A stretch of DNA of 64,000 nucleotides from Burkholderiales bacterium. Its GTDB lineage: Bacteria; Pseudomonadota; Gammaproteobacteria; Burkholderiales; Thiobacteraceae. This document shows, one piece after another, positions 20,351 through 30,346 of the stretch. Every line of letters begins with the position of its first letter. Position 1 is the first letter of the stretch. The notes under the pieces were generated by a model, which was not told the origin of the DNA, did not search any database, and saw nothing but the letters and a program-made list of their open reading frames with translations. A program made the translations under genes and the position numbers. The stretch covers positions 1-64,000 of the forward strand of contig JADMJT010000021.1 of the NCBI GenBank assembly GCA_018781585.1, written 5' to 3'.

Positions 20351-20740
20351 ATGAGCGATGGCCTGGAACTGTACGATTCCCGCGTCAGCCACATCGAGTG
20401 GGAGGACGGCGCTGCGCTGATTCATTTTTCGCTCGCCTATATTCACAAGTCGAAAGGGAAACCCGGCCGCGATCCCGGTACCGTATGGAGCCAGGAGGCG
20501 GACCTCATCTTGTATGAAGCGAGCGCATCGGGGCCGCTTCCGGCGTTGCCGAATTCCATCTCCGAAGGCTTCCTGGAAGTGGGCGGCATCAGGCATGAAC
20601 TGATTCCCCTCCCCTTTAAACGTAAGGTGGGCGCAAGGCTCTACCTGCAATTTGCGGACGGTTCAGAAGCCGAAATCAGCGGCAAGCGACCGATCATCGA
20701 GTTGCTTGGCGCACCGGTTTTCCTGGAGGATTTTTCGTGA
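20351..20740 (+). CDS. Hypothetical protein
   Basis: 129-aa ORF downstream of nnrU-like gene in the same orientation. Confidence 0.6.
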   Translation: MSDGLELYDSRVSHIEWEDGAALIHFSLAYIHKSKGKPGRDPGTVWSQEADLILYEASASGPLPALPNSISEGFLEVGGIRHELIPLPFKRKVGARLYLQFADGSEAEISGKRPIIELLGAPVFLEDFS

Positions 20741-20814
20741 GCACTCCGCATGCGATGCGGGAGCATAGGGTCGCCCCTCAGCCTAATTTTGCGAGCAGCC
20801 GCTACGCGGTCAGT

Positions 20815-21225
20815 CTACGAGAACCAGCGCAGGAAGGCGGCTGCCGTCAGGGCGGTAGCGCCCAGTGCGGCGAGGGCCCGGAAGGTGCGCTGCACCCGTA
20901 CCCGGTCCCATTCCCGGCCACGGACGAGGTAGAAGGCAGCCAGCAGGAATCCCGCTATCGCCGCTATCACCTTGATTGCAAGGGCGGCCATGGCAATGCT
21001 GCTCAAGTCCGGTGTTTTGCCGTAGTAATAGAGGCTGGTGAGGCCGAACAATCCGCCGCTGGCAATTTGCGCGCCCCAGGCAAAGAGGATCAGCCAGGCG
21101 AAAGTGCGTCCGTCTTCCAGTTTGAACGCGGGCCACAGCACGAATACCGCCCCGCCCAGCACGGCGGCGGCGCCGAAGTTATGTACCACCTGGGTCAGCG
21201 CATAGACGAGATTTTCCGGCCACAT
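20815..21225 (-). CDS. Four-TM membrane protein (CopD-like)
   Basis: LTQVVHNFGAAAVLGGAVFVLWPAFK...IKVIAAIAGFLLAAFYLVRGREWDRVRVQRTFRALAALGATALTAAAFLRW. Confidence 0.6.
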   Translation of the reverse strand: MWPENLVYALTQVVHNFGAAAVLGGAVFVLWPAFKLEDGRTFAWLILFAWGAQIASGGLFGLTSLYYYGKTPDLSSIAMAALAIKVIAAIAGFLLAAFYLVRGREWDRVRVQRTFRALAALGATALTAAAFLRWFS

Positions 21226-21228
21226 GGC

Positions 21229-21573
21229 TTACTTCACAGTGACTTGGATGCACTGTTCGATGCCGACGGGCACGTGGGCCTTGTTCACCACCTTGACGCA
21301 AAGGCCGTGCTTGCCGGGCGATGGGGCCTCCAGCAAAAAACTGCCCTTGAGCTTGCGCAATATTCCGACTTCCTTGTTGTCGAAGTAGATATGAACGTGA
21401 TCCCCGCGTGGGCCGGGATCCACTTCATAGACCAGCCGGTTCTCGTCCAGCGCGTCGAGGGTGGCGCCGTCTGCCGGGGACGTGATCAGCACCTTGCCCT
21501 GCCCAAAGCTGGTCGAAGGAATGGCCAGATAGAACCCGAGCGCAAGGGCGGCAGAAAAATGTTTTCCGTTCAT
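21229..21573 (-). CDS. Secreted protein, Ig-like/DUF4399-like fold possible
   Basis: Signal peptide; VLITSPADGATL...VYEVDPGPRGDHVHIYFDNKEVGILRKLKGSFLLEAPSPGKHGLCVKVVNKAHVPVG. Confidence 0.6.
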   Translation of the reverse strand: MNGKHFSAALALGFYLAIPSTSFGQGKVLITSPADGATLDALDENRLVYEVDPGPRGDHVHIYFDNKEVGILRKLKGSFLLEAPSPGKHGLCVKVVNKAHVPVGIEQCIQVTVK

Positions 21574-21944
21574 GGCGATCTCCTTCCTGTTGGCGAAACA
21601 AGCTATTCATTAACCAGCCAGTTTTTAGTTATAGCGGGGCGATGTACACAAAACAACCTTAACTGAAATCTTACGGAGATGTATTTACCTTTCTGTTGTT
21701 TTTACTATATTGGAATACGTGGTTTGTCTTGCTATCTGGAATTGGAAAAGGAATTCCCCTTGTCCACGTTCGTCATGTTAATCCGCGTATCGCCTGACGC
21801 ACTGCATTTGCCAAACATGCTGGATAGTCTGGAATGCAGCGCAGTGGAGCATGTGCATTCCGAATGTAAGACTGGGGCCGCTGCCGAGGGGGAATGTTAT
21901 CCAGGAAATGATTCATTCCCAGTCGGACAACCAGGGACGCTCTC

Positions 21945-22664
21945 ATGACAGATATGGAAATATTAAAGGAGATACGTACCGCCTTCGAGCGCGAGCCGCG
22001 CATTCATGTACACCGGAATCATATCCGGATGGATTTCAGGGGAGGCGCATTGGTCATCGAAGGCGAAGTGGGTGACATAGCGGCCAAGAAGCTTGCGCTT
22101 GAGTGTGCCGGGGATTTCGCCGTGAATGGCCTGGAAGACCGGCTGCGCCTGATTCCTGTCGGGCCAGTGGAGGATGGTGCGCTCCGGAATGCCGTGATCG
22201 ATGCCATGAGCAAGGAGCCGACCCTGAAGAATTGCGCCATTCGGGTGTGGATCAAGGGGAAGGAAGAAACCATCCGCGAAACGCAACCTGAATCAGGCGG
22301 TGCCCTTCATGTTTTCGTCGAGGACGGTGTAGTGACGCTGGAGGGGCAAGTGCTGAGCCTCTCCCACAAGCGTTTGGCCGGCGTGCTTGCATGGTGGGCG
22401 CCGGGATGTCGCGATGTCGCCAACAGATTGGCGGTGACCCCGCCGGAAGACGACAGCGATGACGAAATCAATGATGCGGTGCGTCTGGTGCTGGAAAAGG
22501 ACCATCGCTTGCCTGCCGATCAAATCAGGGTGACCACCAAGGGCCGCGTGGTTACCCTGGAAGGGCTGGTTTTTCGGGAAGCTGAGAGAACGCAAGCCGA
22601 GACGGATACCTGGTATGTACACGGGGTCGGAAATGTCATCAACAAGATCGAGGTGCGCCAATAG
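21945..22664 (+). CDS. BON-domain protein (three BON-like modules)
   Basis: Repeated pattern IRMDFRGGALVIEGEVGDIAAKKLA..., HVFVEDGVVTLEGQVLSLSHKRLA..., IRVTTKGRVVTLEGLVFREAERTQAE. Confidence 0.78.
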   Translation: MTDMEILKEIRTAFEREPRIHVHRNHIRMDFRGGALVIEGEVGDIAAKKLALECAGDFAVNGLEDRLRLIPVGPVEDGALRNAVIDAMSKEPTLKNCAIRVWIKGKEETIRETQPESGGALHVFVEDGVVTLEGQVLSLSHKRLAGVLAWWAPGCRDVANRLAVTPPEDDSDDEINDAVRLVLEKDHRLPADQIRVTTKGRVVTLEGLVFREAERTQAETDTWYVHGVGNVINKIEVRQ

Positions 22665-22717
22665 CGGCAACCGGGCGTTAATCCGGGTACCTTTCTCTGC
22701 ATTCTAAGGAGCGTGCC

Positions 22718-23269
22718 ATGACCAAAATTCTTGGGTTCGCTGGCAGTCTCCGCAAAGACTCTTACAACCGGGCGCTGCTGCGTGCGGCGTGCAAGCTTGC
22801 GGCTGCGGAAGGGCTCGAACTCGAAAATTTCGAAATCGAGGGCATTCCGCTCTATAACCAGGATGACGAGGGTGCATTGCCACCCATCGTCCGGGATTTC
22901 AAAACCAAAATCGAACAGGCGGACGCAGTGCTGCTGGTGACACCGGAATTCAACTACTCCGTTTCCGGCGTGCTCAAAAATGCCATCGACTGGGCCTCGC
23001 GGCCCTATGGCGCCAATAGCTTCGAAGAGAAGCCCGTTGCGATCATGGGCGCCACGGTAGGCACGTTCGGCACCGCCCGCGCCCAATATCACCTGCGGCA
23101 GATGCTGGTTTATTTGAATGCCTATCCGCTCAACCGGCCGGAGGTGATGGTTTCATCCGCAGCCGACAAGTTCAAGGATGGCGAATTGACCGACGAACAC
23201 ACCCGGCAAAAAGTGCGCGAGCAGTTGATCGCCTTGGTCGCGTGGGCGAAGCGGTTGCATCCGGCCTGA
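22718..23269 (+). CDS. NADPH-dependent FMN reductase
   Basis: ILGFAGSLRKDSYNRALLRAACKLA...VLLVTPEFNYSVSGVLKNAIDWASRP. Confidence 0.93.
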   Translation: MTKILGFAGSLRKDSYNRALLRAACKLAAAEGLELENFEIEGIPLYNQDDEGALPPIVRDFKTKIEQADAVLLVTPEFNYSVSGVLKNAIDWASRPYGANSFEEKPVAIMGATVGTFGTARAQYHLRQMLVYLNAYPLNRPEVMVSSAADKFKDGELTDEHTRQKVREQLIALVAWAKRLHPA

Positions 23270-23299
23270 CGCGCTCGTCTCCACTGGAGATACCAAGTC

Positions 23300-24553
23300 G
23301 TGCAACAGACGATTGCGATTCTGGGTGCCGGTTTCGGCGGTCTCCGCGCTGCAATGCTGCTCGGCAAGGCGTTACGCCGCCACAAGCTGACGGACTGGCG
23401 CGTTGCGCTCGTCGATCGCAACGACTATCACACTTATGCGCCGTTGCTCTACGAGGTGAGCGCGACCCCCGAGGAAGTCGCCACCTATTTCGATTTGAAA
23501 TCCATCGTGACTTTTCCGCTGCGCCAAGTGCTGGGCGGACTCGCTGTCGAACTGGTGTGCGACACGGTCAGCGGCCTGGATCTCCCGCATGGCAAGGTGG
23601 CCTTGGCCAGCGGAAGCAGTCTGGATTACGACTACCTCATTATCGCGCTCGGCGCGGAGGCCCGCTATTACGGTATCGCGGGCCTGCAGGAAGCCGCGCT
23701 GGGGCTGAAGACGTTCGACGACGCAATGCGCATCAGGGACGCCATTTGGCTGTCCAGTTGCGCGGTGAAAAAATTAATCATTGTGATCGGTGGGGGCGGC
23801 TCGACCGGGGTGGAGCTTGCCGGCGAGTTGCAACCCTGGCTAAACGAAATCACCCGAGCGGGCCGCTGCAGCACGGGCATCACCTTGCTGCATGCCGGCG
23901 CCAGCGTCTTGAGCGGATTTCCGCAGCGCGTGGTGGAGAAAGTCGCTGCGCGCCTTGGCGGGCTGAAGGTAAAAATACTGACAAATGAAAGAATCGTCGC
24001 AGTCGAAAGCGGTGCGCATGCGGTCCGGCTCGAAAGCGGGATGCAGATTCCCTTCGACATTCTGATCTGGACAGCAGGCGTCAAGCCGAATTCGATTCTG
24101 GGCAAGCTGCCCGTCCAATATGAATCAAACGGGCGGCTTGCCGTGGCCGAGGACTTGTCCCTCCTTGCTGATGGGGGAACGCGCCTGCACGGAAAGGTGT
24201 ACGGCGTGGGAGATGCGGTCTACGTCGGTTCGACAAGCGGTGACCAGGCTGTCCCCATGACGGCAAGAAGCGCCATAGCCCAGGCATCGCTCGCGGCGCG
24301 CAATGTGATCGCAGACATCCAGGGCAAGCCGAGTATTGCCTACAAGCCGAGAAACTATCCGTACATCATCCCCGTCGGCGGCAAATACGCGGTGGCGAAG
24401 ATCGGTCCGCTCGTCGTCGCCGGCTTTCCCGCTTGGCTATTCAAGGGAGGGGTGGAACTGGGCTATCTGCTCGCCATCCTACCGCCGCTCCACGCCCTGC
24501 GCGTTTGGTTCAAAGGGATCAAGCTCTTCACCTTGAACGACCGATTGGGCTGA
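23300..24553 (+). CDS. NAD(P)/FAD-dependent oxidoreductase (NDH-2-like), GTG start
   Basis: TIAILGAGFGGLRAAMLL...LVDRNDYHTYAPLLYEVSA...IVIGGGGSTGVELAGEL...GVGDAVYV. Confidence 0.9.
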   Translation: MQQTIAILGAGFGGLRAAMLLGKALRRHKLTDWRVALVDRNDYHTYAPLLYEVSATPEEVATYFDLKSIVTFPLRQVLGGLAVELVCDTVSGLDLPHGKVALASGSSLDYDYLIIALGAEARYYGIAGLQEAALGLKTFDDAMRIRDAIWLSSCAVKKLIIVIGGGGSTGVELAGELQPWLNEITRAGRCSTGITLLHAGASVLSGFPQRVVEKVAARLGGLKVKILTNERIVAVESGAHAVRLESGMQIPFDILIWTAGVKPNSILGKLPVQYESNGRLAVAEDLSLLADGGTRLHGKVYGVGDAVYVGSTSGDQAVPMTARSAIAQASLAARNVIADIQGKPSIAYKPRNYPYIIPVGGKYAVAKIGPLVVAGFPAWLFKGGVELGYLLAILPPLHALRVWFKGIKLFTLNDRLG

Positions 24554-24716
24554 AACCCTGCGCTCATTAACCTGAAACTCGCGCAGCACGCCTTGCGTCA
24601 CGGGATACTAGGGGCTCGTGTGCTATAAAGAATTACATGGGGTTGGCGGGCGCACCGCCAGCTTTTTATCCGCGTGACACTCCTAGCATCAACCCGATGC
24701 AGAGAGGTGGTGCATC

Positions 24717-26792
24717 ATGCCGCGGGACATTCCCATCGGGAACGGCAGCTTGTTGGCCGCTTTCGATTTCGATTACCGGATCCGGGATTTCTACTATCCC
24801 CGTATCGGCAAGGAAAACCATGCGCTCGGCTCGCCGTGGCGCTTCGGCGTGTGGGTGGACGGCGTGTTCTCCTGGCTCGACGGGCATGCCTGGACGCTCA
24901 GTCTCGATTATCTTCCCGAGACGCTGGTCACGGCGGTGACCGCCACTCACCGCAGCCTGCCGTTGCGGCTCTATTTCAACGATGTCATCGACTACGAGCA
25001 GAATATTCTCGTGCGCCGCGTGCGCGCCCAAAGCCTGGCCGACCATGCCATGGAGGTACGCCTTTTTTTCCACACCGATCTTAATGTGCTTGAAAACGAA
25101 ATCGGCGACACGGTGTTTTTCGACCCGAAGAATGACTGCATCGTGCATTACAAAGGCCCGCGCTATTTCATGATGAGCTGCATGACGCCGACGACGCTCG
25201 GGGTCACCGAGTACGCAGTGGGTGGCAAGCGCCACAAGGGACTGGAAGGCACTTGGCGGGATGCGGAAGACGGCGTGTTGAGCCGCAATCCCATTGCGCA
25301 GGGGGCCGTCGATTCGGTGATCGGCGTTCGCCTCTCCGTGCCGGCAGGCGGGGAGCAGGCCTGCCACTATTGGATGACCGTCGGCAACAGCTATCACGAC
25401 GTCGAAGGCCTGCACCGTTTCCTGATCCAGATCGGCCCCGAGCGGCTGATCGATCGCAACACGGACTATTGGCGCAACTGGGTCGCCGCCGGCGACAAGG
25501 ACTTCCACGATCTGCCGTCGCACATCGTGGATTGCTATAAACGGAGCCTGCTCATTCTGCGCACGCAAATCGATCGCGGCGGCGCGGTGATCGCGGCCAA
25601 CGACACGGATATCTGGCAATTCAATCTCGACACCTATAGCTACATGTGGCCGCGCGACGGCGCGATCACCGCCCAGGCGCTCGATCGCGCCGGCTACGGC
25701 GGACTGGCGCGCAAATTCCTGGAGTTTTGCACCCAGAAAATCGTGAAATACAACTACTCGGCAAGCATCCTGTCGGATACCGGCTTCCTCATGCACAAAT
25801 ACAATCCGGACGGCTCGGTGGGGAGCTCGTGGCACGCATGGTCGCGCAACGAGGAAATGATGCTGCCGATCCAGGAAGACGAGACCGCGCTCGTGTTGTG
25901 CGCCATTGGGCAGCACTACGCACTGCATCGCGACATCGAGGCCATCCGTTCGCTCTACAGTCCCTTCGTCACGGAGGCAGCCGACTTCCTCCTCTCGTTC
26001 CGTGACGAACGAACAGGCTTGCCTTTGCCGTCCTATGATCTGTGGGAGGAACAGCGCGGCGTGTTCACCTACACCACCGCCACGGTGATTGCCGGTCTAC
26101 ACGCAGCGGCGAAATTGGCGGCGCTGTTTCACGAAGACCAGCGGGCGGAAGCCTATGCGCGGGGCGCCGCGGAGATCAAAGCCGCGATGCAACGGTATCT
26201 GTACTGCGCCGGCGAGAATCGGTTTGCGCGCGGCATCGTGTTCGAAGAGGGCGTGCAGCGCCGCGATCACACGCTGGATGCAAGTCTGTTCGGACTGGTG
26301 CTGTTTGGCGGATGCGACCCGTGGGACGAGAAGATCGCACAGACCCTGAAGCGAGTGGAGGAAGCACTCGTACTCAAGACGGGCATCGGCGGCATGGCGC
26401 GCTATGAAGGCGACACGTACCAACTCGCGGCGGGAGCGGCAGGCCTTCCCGGTAATCCGTGGGTGGTATGCACCCTATGGCTGGCTCAATACCGCATTGC
26501 GCGCGCGGTGGATTTCCCGTCGCTGAGGAGCGCCATTCCGCTACTGGAATGGGCTACGCGGCGCGCACGTGCATCCGGCGTGCTGCCGGAGCAGGTGCAT
26601 CCTTACACGGGCGAGTATTTGTCCGTCTCCCCGCTGACCTGGAGCCATGCGACTTTCGTTGCGGCCGTGCTCGATTTCATCGAGAAAGCCGACATGCTGT
26701 CGCGCACGCAGTTGGACCTGGCGCAATCGGCGCGCCCGGGGCGAGCGGCGAAGCCGGGCGTCGCGGAAAAGGCCGCAGGAGCCGGGCCATGA
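24717..26792 (+). CDS. Glycoside hydrolase family 15 protein (glucoamylase/trehalase-like)
   Basis: IPIGNGSLLAAFDFDYRIRDFYYPRIGKENHA...YMWPRDGAITAQALDRAGY...LPSYDLWEEQRGVFTYTTATVIAGL. Confidence 0.9.
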   Translation: MPRDIPIGNGSLLAAFDFDYRIRDFYYPRIGKENHALGSPWRFGVWVDGVFSWLDGHAWTLSLDYLPETLVTAVTATHRSLPLRLYFNDVIDYEQNILVRRVRAQSLADHAMEVRLFFHTDLNVLENEIGDTVFFDPKNDCIVHYKGPRYFMMSCMTPTTLGVTEYAVGGKRHKGLEGTWRDAEDGVLSRNPIAQGAVDSVIGVRLSVPAGGEQACHYWMTVGNSYHDVEGLHRFLIQIGPERLIDRNTDYWRNWVAAGDKDFHDLPSHIVDCYKRSLLILRTQIDRGGAVIAANDTDIWQFNLDTYSYMWPRDGAITAQALDRAGYGGLARKFLEFCTQKIVKYNYSASILSDTGFLMHKYNPDGSVGSSWHAWSRNEEMMLPIQEDETALVLCAIGQHYALHRDIEAIRSLYSPFVTEAADFLLSFRDERTGLPLPSYDLWEEQRGVFTYTTATVIAGLHAAAKLAALFHEDQRAEAYARGAAEIKAAMQRYLYCAGENRFARGIVFEEGVQRRDHTLDASLFGLVLFGGCDPWDEKIAQTLKRVEEALVLKTGIGGMARYEGDTYQLAAGAAGLPGNPWVVCTLWLAQYRIARAVDFPSLRSAIPLLEWATRRARASGVLPEQVHPYTGEYLSVSPLTWSHATFVAAVLDFIEKADMLSRTQLDLAQSARPGRAAKPGVAEKAAGAGP

Positions 26793-28087
26793 GCCCCGAG
26801 CCGCCGCAAGTCAATCCGCCCGCCTTCGACGAAGCGGATCGCAATCTGCGGCTCGCCTATTTGGGTTTCGATGAGCGCGATGCGATGCTGCTGCATGAGT
26901 TGGAGGAGGTATTCGCCCCGCGTCTGGGCGAAATTGCGGATCGCTTCTATGCACACCTGCTGCATTTCGAAGCGACTCGCACGGTATTCAGGGACGATGC
27001 GATGGTGCAGCGTCTGAAGGAGGCGCAGAAAACCTATTTGATGCAGGCAGTGCGCGGCCCGTACGACGCGGTCTACTTCGAGCGACGTTGGCGTATCGGT
27101 TATATCCACAACGTGATCGGACTCGAACCGCGCTGGTTCGTGGGCGCGTTCGCACTCTATCATCGCATCCTGTTCCCCTACGTCATGGCGCGTTTCGGGA
27201 GCGACTCCCAAGCGGTCGTCGATCACATCCTCGCCCTCGATAAAATCATGGCCCTGGATATGATCATCGGTCTGGAAAGCTACTGGGTCCACTACACCGC
27301 CGCCATGGATCACATTCACGCACTCAATGCGAAAATTCAGGCGGCGAGCGCGGCCAAGAGCCAGTTTCTGGCCAATATGTCACACGAGTTTCGCACGCCA
27401 CTCAATGCCATCATCGGGTTCACCGAAGTGCTGCAAGACCGGATTGCTGGCCCGCTCAACGACGAGCAGGCGGAATACCTGGCGGACATACACGGTGCGG
27501 GGCAATTGCTGCTGCGCTTGGTAAATGATGTGCTGGACATTGCCAAGATCGAGGCCGGGCGGCTGGAGCTGTATTACGAGACGTTCCCGATTGCGCAAGT
27601 CGTTCGCGATGGCATTACTACGCTGCGGCCGGCTGCCGAGAAGAAGGGGCTCGATTTGCATTGGCAGTTGCCGCCCGACCTAGGGGTGATAAGGGCTGAC
27701 CAGATACGTATCAAGCAGGTCCTCTTCAATCTGTTGTCCAATGCCGTGAAATTCACGGATGCTGGAGGAGTGACGGTGTCGGCGCAGGTGGAGGAAGGCA
27801 ATCTTCACATTATGGTCGCCGATACCGGCATCGGCATCCGGCCGGAGGACCGCGACCGGATTTTTGTGGAATTCAGTCAGGTCGATGCTTCCCATGGGAG
27901 AAAGTACGAAGGCACCGGACTCGGGCTCTCGCTCAGCAAACGCCTGGTGGAAGCGCACGGCGGGCGCATCTGGTTTGAGAGCGAGATCGGCAGGGGCTCC
28001 GTTTTTCATGTGGTTATGCCGCTGCAACCGAAATCCGATGCGCCGGACAAAGCCGAGTTCATGGTCGGACAGGAGGAAACCAAATGA
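26789..28087 (+). CDS. Globin-coupled (protoglobin-like) soluble sensor histidine kinase
   Basis: N-terminal LLHELEEVFAPRLGEIADRFYAHLL...RRWRIGYIHNVIGLEPRWFVGAFALYHRILFP; then FLANMSHEFRTPLNAIIGF HisKA and HATPase DTGIGIRPEDRDRIF. Start codon taken inside the longer ORF 26459..28087. Confidence 0.85.
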   Translation: MSPEPPQVNPPAFDEADRNLRLAYLGFDERDAMLLHELEEVFAPRLGEIADRFYAHLLHFEATRTVFRDDAMVQRLKEAQKTYLMQAVRGPYDAVYFERRWRIGYIHNVIGLEPRWFVGAFALYHRILFPYVMARFGSDSQAVVDHILALDKIMALDMIIGLESYWVHYTAAMDHIHALNAKIQAASAAKSQFLANMSHEFRTPLNAIIGFTEVLQDRIAGPLNDEQAEYLADIHGAGQLLLRLVNDVLDIAKIEAGRLELYYETFPIAQVVRDGITTLRPAAEKKGLDLHWQLPPDLGVIRADQIRIKQVLFNLLSNAVKFTDAGGVTVSAQVEEGNLHIMVADTGIGIRPEDRDRIFVEFSQVDASHGRKYEGTGLGLSLSKRLVEAHGGRIWFESEIGRGSVFHVVMPLQPKSDAPDKAEFMVGQEETK

Positions 28088-28899
28088 CGGCGCCCCGTTC
28101 CAGCGTTGCGCCGCATGAGGCCGGCAACGTAGAACAAAGAACCATCCTGGTGGTGGAAGACGACTATCAGGCGAGCAAATTGCTGTCCTTGTATCTCCGC
28201 CAAGTGGGCTACCAAGTCGTGCTGGCGCGTACCGGGGCCGAAGCGCTGGAGTGCGCGCGGCATATGCATCCCAGCGCCATTACCCTGGACCTCCTGCTGC
28301 CGGATATGGATGGCTGGGAGGTGCTGGCAGAGCTGAAAGGCGCGCCGGCAACGCGCGACATCCCCGTCGTCATCGTTTCGGTTCTGGATCGGCAGTCGTT
28401 CGGCTTCAAGCTGGGCGCGGTGGAGTATCTGGTGAAGCCCGTAGCGCGCGCCGAATTGTTGCGCGCCTTGGGGCGCTGTCTCCTGCTGGAGAAATCCGCC
28501 GGCGAAACGCATCGCGTCATGGTCGTTCATGCCACTGCGGGTGAACCGCAGTCGTTCGTCACGGCGCTTGCCAGCGAAGGGTACGACGTGATCGAAGTCG
28601 AGGGCAGCCAGGAGGCGATTCATTTGGCGAAATGCATGAGCTTCGATCTGCTGGTGGTGAATGTGGCGCTATCGCGAAAAGCCGGCGATGAAATGATCTC
28701 CGCATTACATGCCGAACCACTCACCTGCCGTATCCCATCTTTGATTCTTGCCACCGAAGAACTGGTTTCGCAGGCGAGCGGGTTATGCGCGGAGAATGAA
28801 ATACCCGTTGTTTGGGCGCCGGGCACGGAGCGGACGCTGCTCAGAACGATCGAGCAGCTCCTGAATCGAACGCGGCGCTTGGGAGCGGAACATGAATGA
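28084..28899 (+). CDS. Response regulator, REC plus degenerate second REC-like domain
   Basis: TILVVEDDYQASKLL...ITLDLLLPDMDGWEV...VIVSV...VKPV; second half VMVVHATAGEPQSFVTALASEGYDVIEVEGSQEAIHLAKCMSFDLLVVNVALS. Confidence 0.85.
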   Translation: MTAPRSSVAPHEAGNVEQRTILVVEDDYQASKLLSLYLRQVGYQVVLARTGAEALECARHMHPSAITLDLLLPDMDGWEVLAELKGAPATRDIPVVIVSVLDRQSFGFKLGAVEYLVKPVARAELLRALGRCLLLEKSAGETHRVMVVHATAGEPQSFVTALASEGYDVIEVEGSQEAIHLAKCMSFDLLVVNVALSRKAGDEMISALHAEPLTCRIPSLILATEELVSQASGLCAENEIPVVWAPGTERTLLRTIEQLLNRTRRLGAEHE

Positions 28900-29278
28900 C
28901 GTGCCCACGCCCGTACTTCTGCTGGTGGAAGACGACGAGGTCAGTCGCAAGCTCATCCGCGCCGTGCTGGGCAGCAAGGGGTATGAGATCAGGGAGGCCG
29001 ACACGATGGAATCAGCGCGCCGCATCCTGAACGAAATGCGTCCGGCCGCCGTGTTGCTGGATATGCGCTTGAAGGATGGCGATGGCTTGGATCTGGCGCG
29101 CTACATCCGCGCCGCGCCGCGCTTAAGCCAAGTGCCCATCATCGCCATCACTGCACAGGCTTTGAAAGGAGACGAGCAGCGCATACTGGAGGCGGGCTGT
29201 GATACCTATCTGAGCAAGCCCATCGACACCCGCGCCTTGCCGCGCGTGGTGGATGGCTTCGTGCAGAAGGGGCGGTAA
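28892..29278 (+). CDS. Single-domain response regulator
   Basis: VLLLVEDDEVSRKLIRAVLGSKGYEIREADTMESARRILNEMRPAAVLLDMRLKDGDGLDLARYI...IAITAQ...YLSKPID. Confidence 0.93.
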   Translation: MNDVPTPVLLLVEDDEVSRKLIRAVLGSKGYEIREADTMESARRILNEMRPAAVLLDMRLKDGDGLDLARYIRAAPRLSQVPIIAITAQALKGDEQRILEAGCDTYLSKPIDTRALPRVVDGFVQKGR

Positions 29279-29279
29279 A

Positions 29280-30008
29280 ATGCTGCAAGAGGCGTCCCCC
29301 CCGCCGGCGACGATTCTCGTCGTGGACGATGCGCCGCAGAACATCAAACTGCTGCGGGTGATTCTGAAGGATGCAGGCTATCGTGTCGTCGAGGCGAGCA
29401 GCGGCCCGGAGGCCCTCGCGCTGATGAAACGCGAGAAGCCGGATGCCATGGTGCTCGACGTGCGCATGCCCGGCATGACGGGGTACGAAGTCTGCCGCCA
29501 GGTGCGCGGGAACCCCGAGTTCGCGACCTTGCCGGTGATCATGCTGACGGCTCTGTCGCAGCCAGAGGAAAGGGTCATGGGCATCGAGGCGGGCGCCACG
29601 GATTTCATCAGCAAACCGTTCAACAAAAAAGAGCTGATGGCGCGGGTGCAAGCCAGCCTGGCGCTGAACCGGGGGATGAAGGGCGGCGCCCACCTGCAAT
29701 TGTCCGGTGTGGTGATCATCGCCGACGCGGACTGGAAGATCGCTGCCGCTACGCCGGCCGCGCTTCGATTCCTGGCCCCCTATGCGGGAAATGTCGTCGG
29801 CCTGGATATCGCGCAAATATTGGCGAGCAAAGGTGTCGCTGTTCCTGCCGATGACACCGCTGTGCTGACCCAGCCGTGGCTGTTCCGCACGGTCGGGACG
29901 GACGCATCGCCCGCCTTTTCCGGTAGGTACACGCTGATCAAAGACCCCGACGAAAACATTGCATTGCGCGTGATCATGCTGCACCCGGAGCAAGCGCCGC
30001 CGGCCTGA
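29280..30008 (+). CDS. Response regulator with C-terminal PAS-like domain
   Basis: TILVVDDAPQNIKLLRVILKDAGYRVVEASSGPEALALMKREKPDAMVLDVRMPGMTGYEVC...FISKPFNKKEL; C-terminal VVIIADADWKIAAATPAALRFLAPYAGNVVGLDI is PAS-like. Confidence 0.85.
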   Translation: MLQEASPPPATILVVDDAPQNIKLLRVILKDAGYRVVEASSGPEALALMKREKPDAMVLDVRMPGMTGYEVCRQVRGNPEFATLPVIMLTALSQPEERVMGIEAGATDFISKPFNKKELMARVQASLALNRGMKGGAHLQLSGVVIIADADWKIAAATPAALRFLAPYAGNVVGLDIAQILASKGVAVPADDTAVLTQPWLFRTVGTDASPAFSGRYTLIKDPDENIALRVIMLHPEQAPPA

Positions 30009-30112
30009 ACGGTGCCAATACGCCCCGCTTAAAACATGTGGGCATGTACTAGAATGAGTTATGTGCATCGGCCCTTTTGCGATCCTGCTGCCGGCGTCAA
30101 GGAGGTGAAATC

Positions 30113-30346
30113 ATGGATATATCCGTAGCAGACGTGATGGTGCATGTGGACGAATCGATTCCTGCCGAGGAAATGCACAAGCTGGAAAACGTGGTGCGCA
30201 CCGATGTTTGCGTCATTGGCGCCTGCACCTCGAAGGAAGATCCCCATCTACTGATGGTGACCTACAATCCCGAGTGCACGAGTTCCGGCAAAGTCTTGAA
30301 CTTGGTTCGTGCGCAGGGCGTGCATGCGGAGCTGGTCGGACTGTAG
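30113..30346 (+). CDS. Small hypothetical protein (HMA-like alpha/beta fold possible)
   Basis: Strong ribosome-binding site AAGGAGGTGA; MDISVADVMVHVDESIPAEEMHKLENVVRTDVCVIGACTSKEDPHLLMVTYNPECTSSGKVLNLVRAQGVHAELVGL. Confidence 0.65.
   Translation: MDISVADVMVHVDESIPAEEMHKLENVVRTDVCVIGACTSKEDPHLLMVTYNPECTSSGKVLNLVRAQGVHAELVGL

Noticed and set aside
20737-21666. Plus-strand ORF of 309 aa
   Set aside because: Translation is low-complexity and overlaps two minus-strand genes with signal peptide or TM features; probably a shadow ORF.
24666-25928. Antisense ORF (420 aa) opposite the GH15 gene
   Set aside because: No recognisable domain; GH15 reading is strongly supported.
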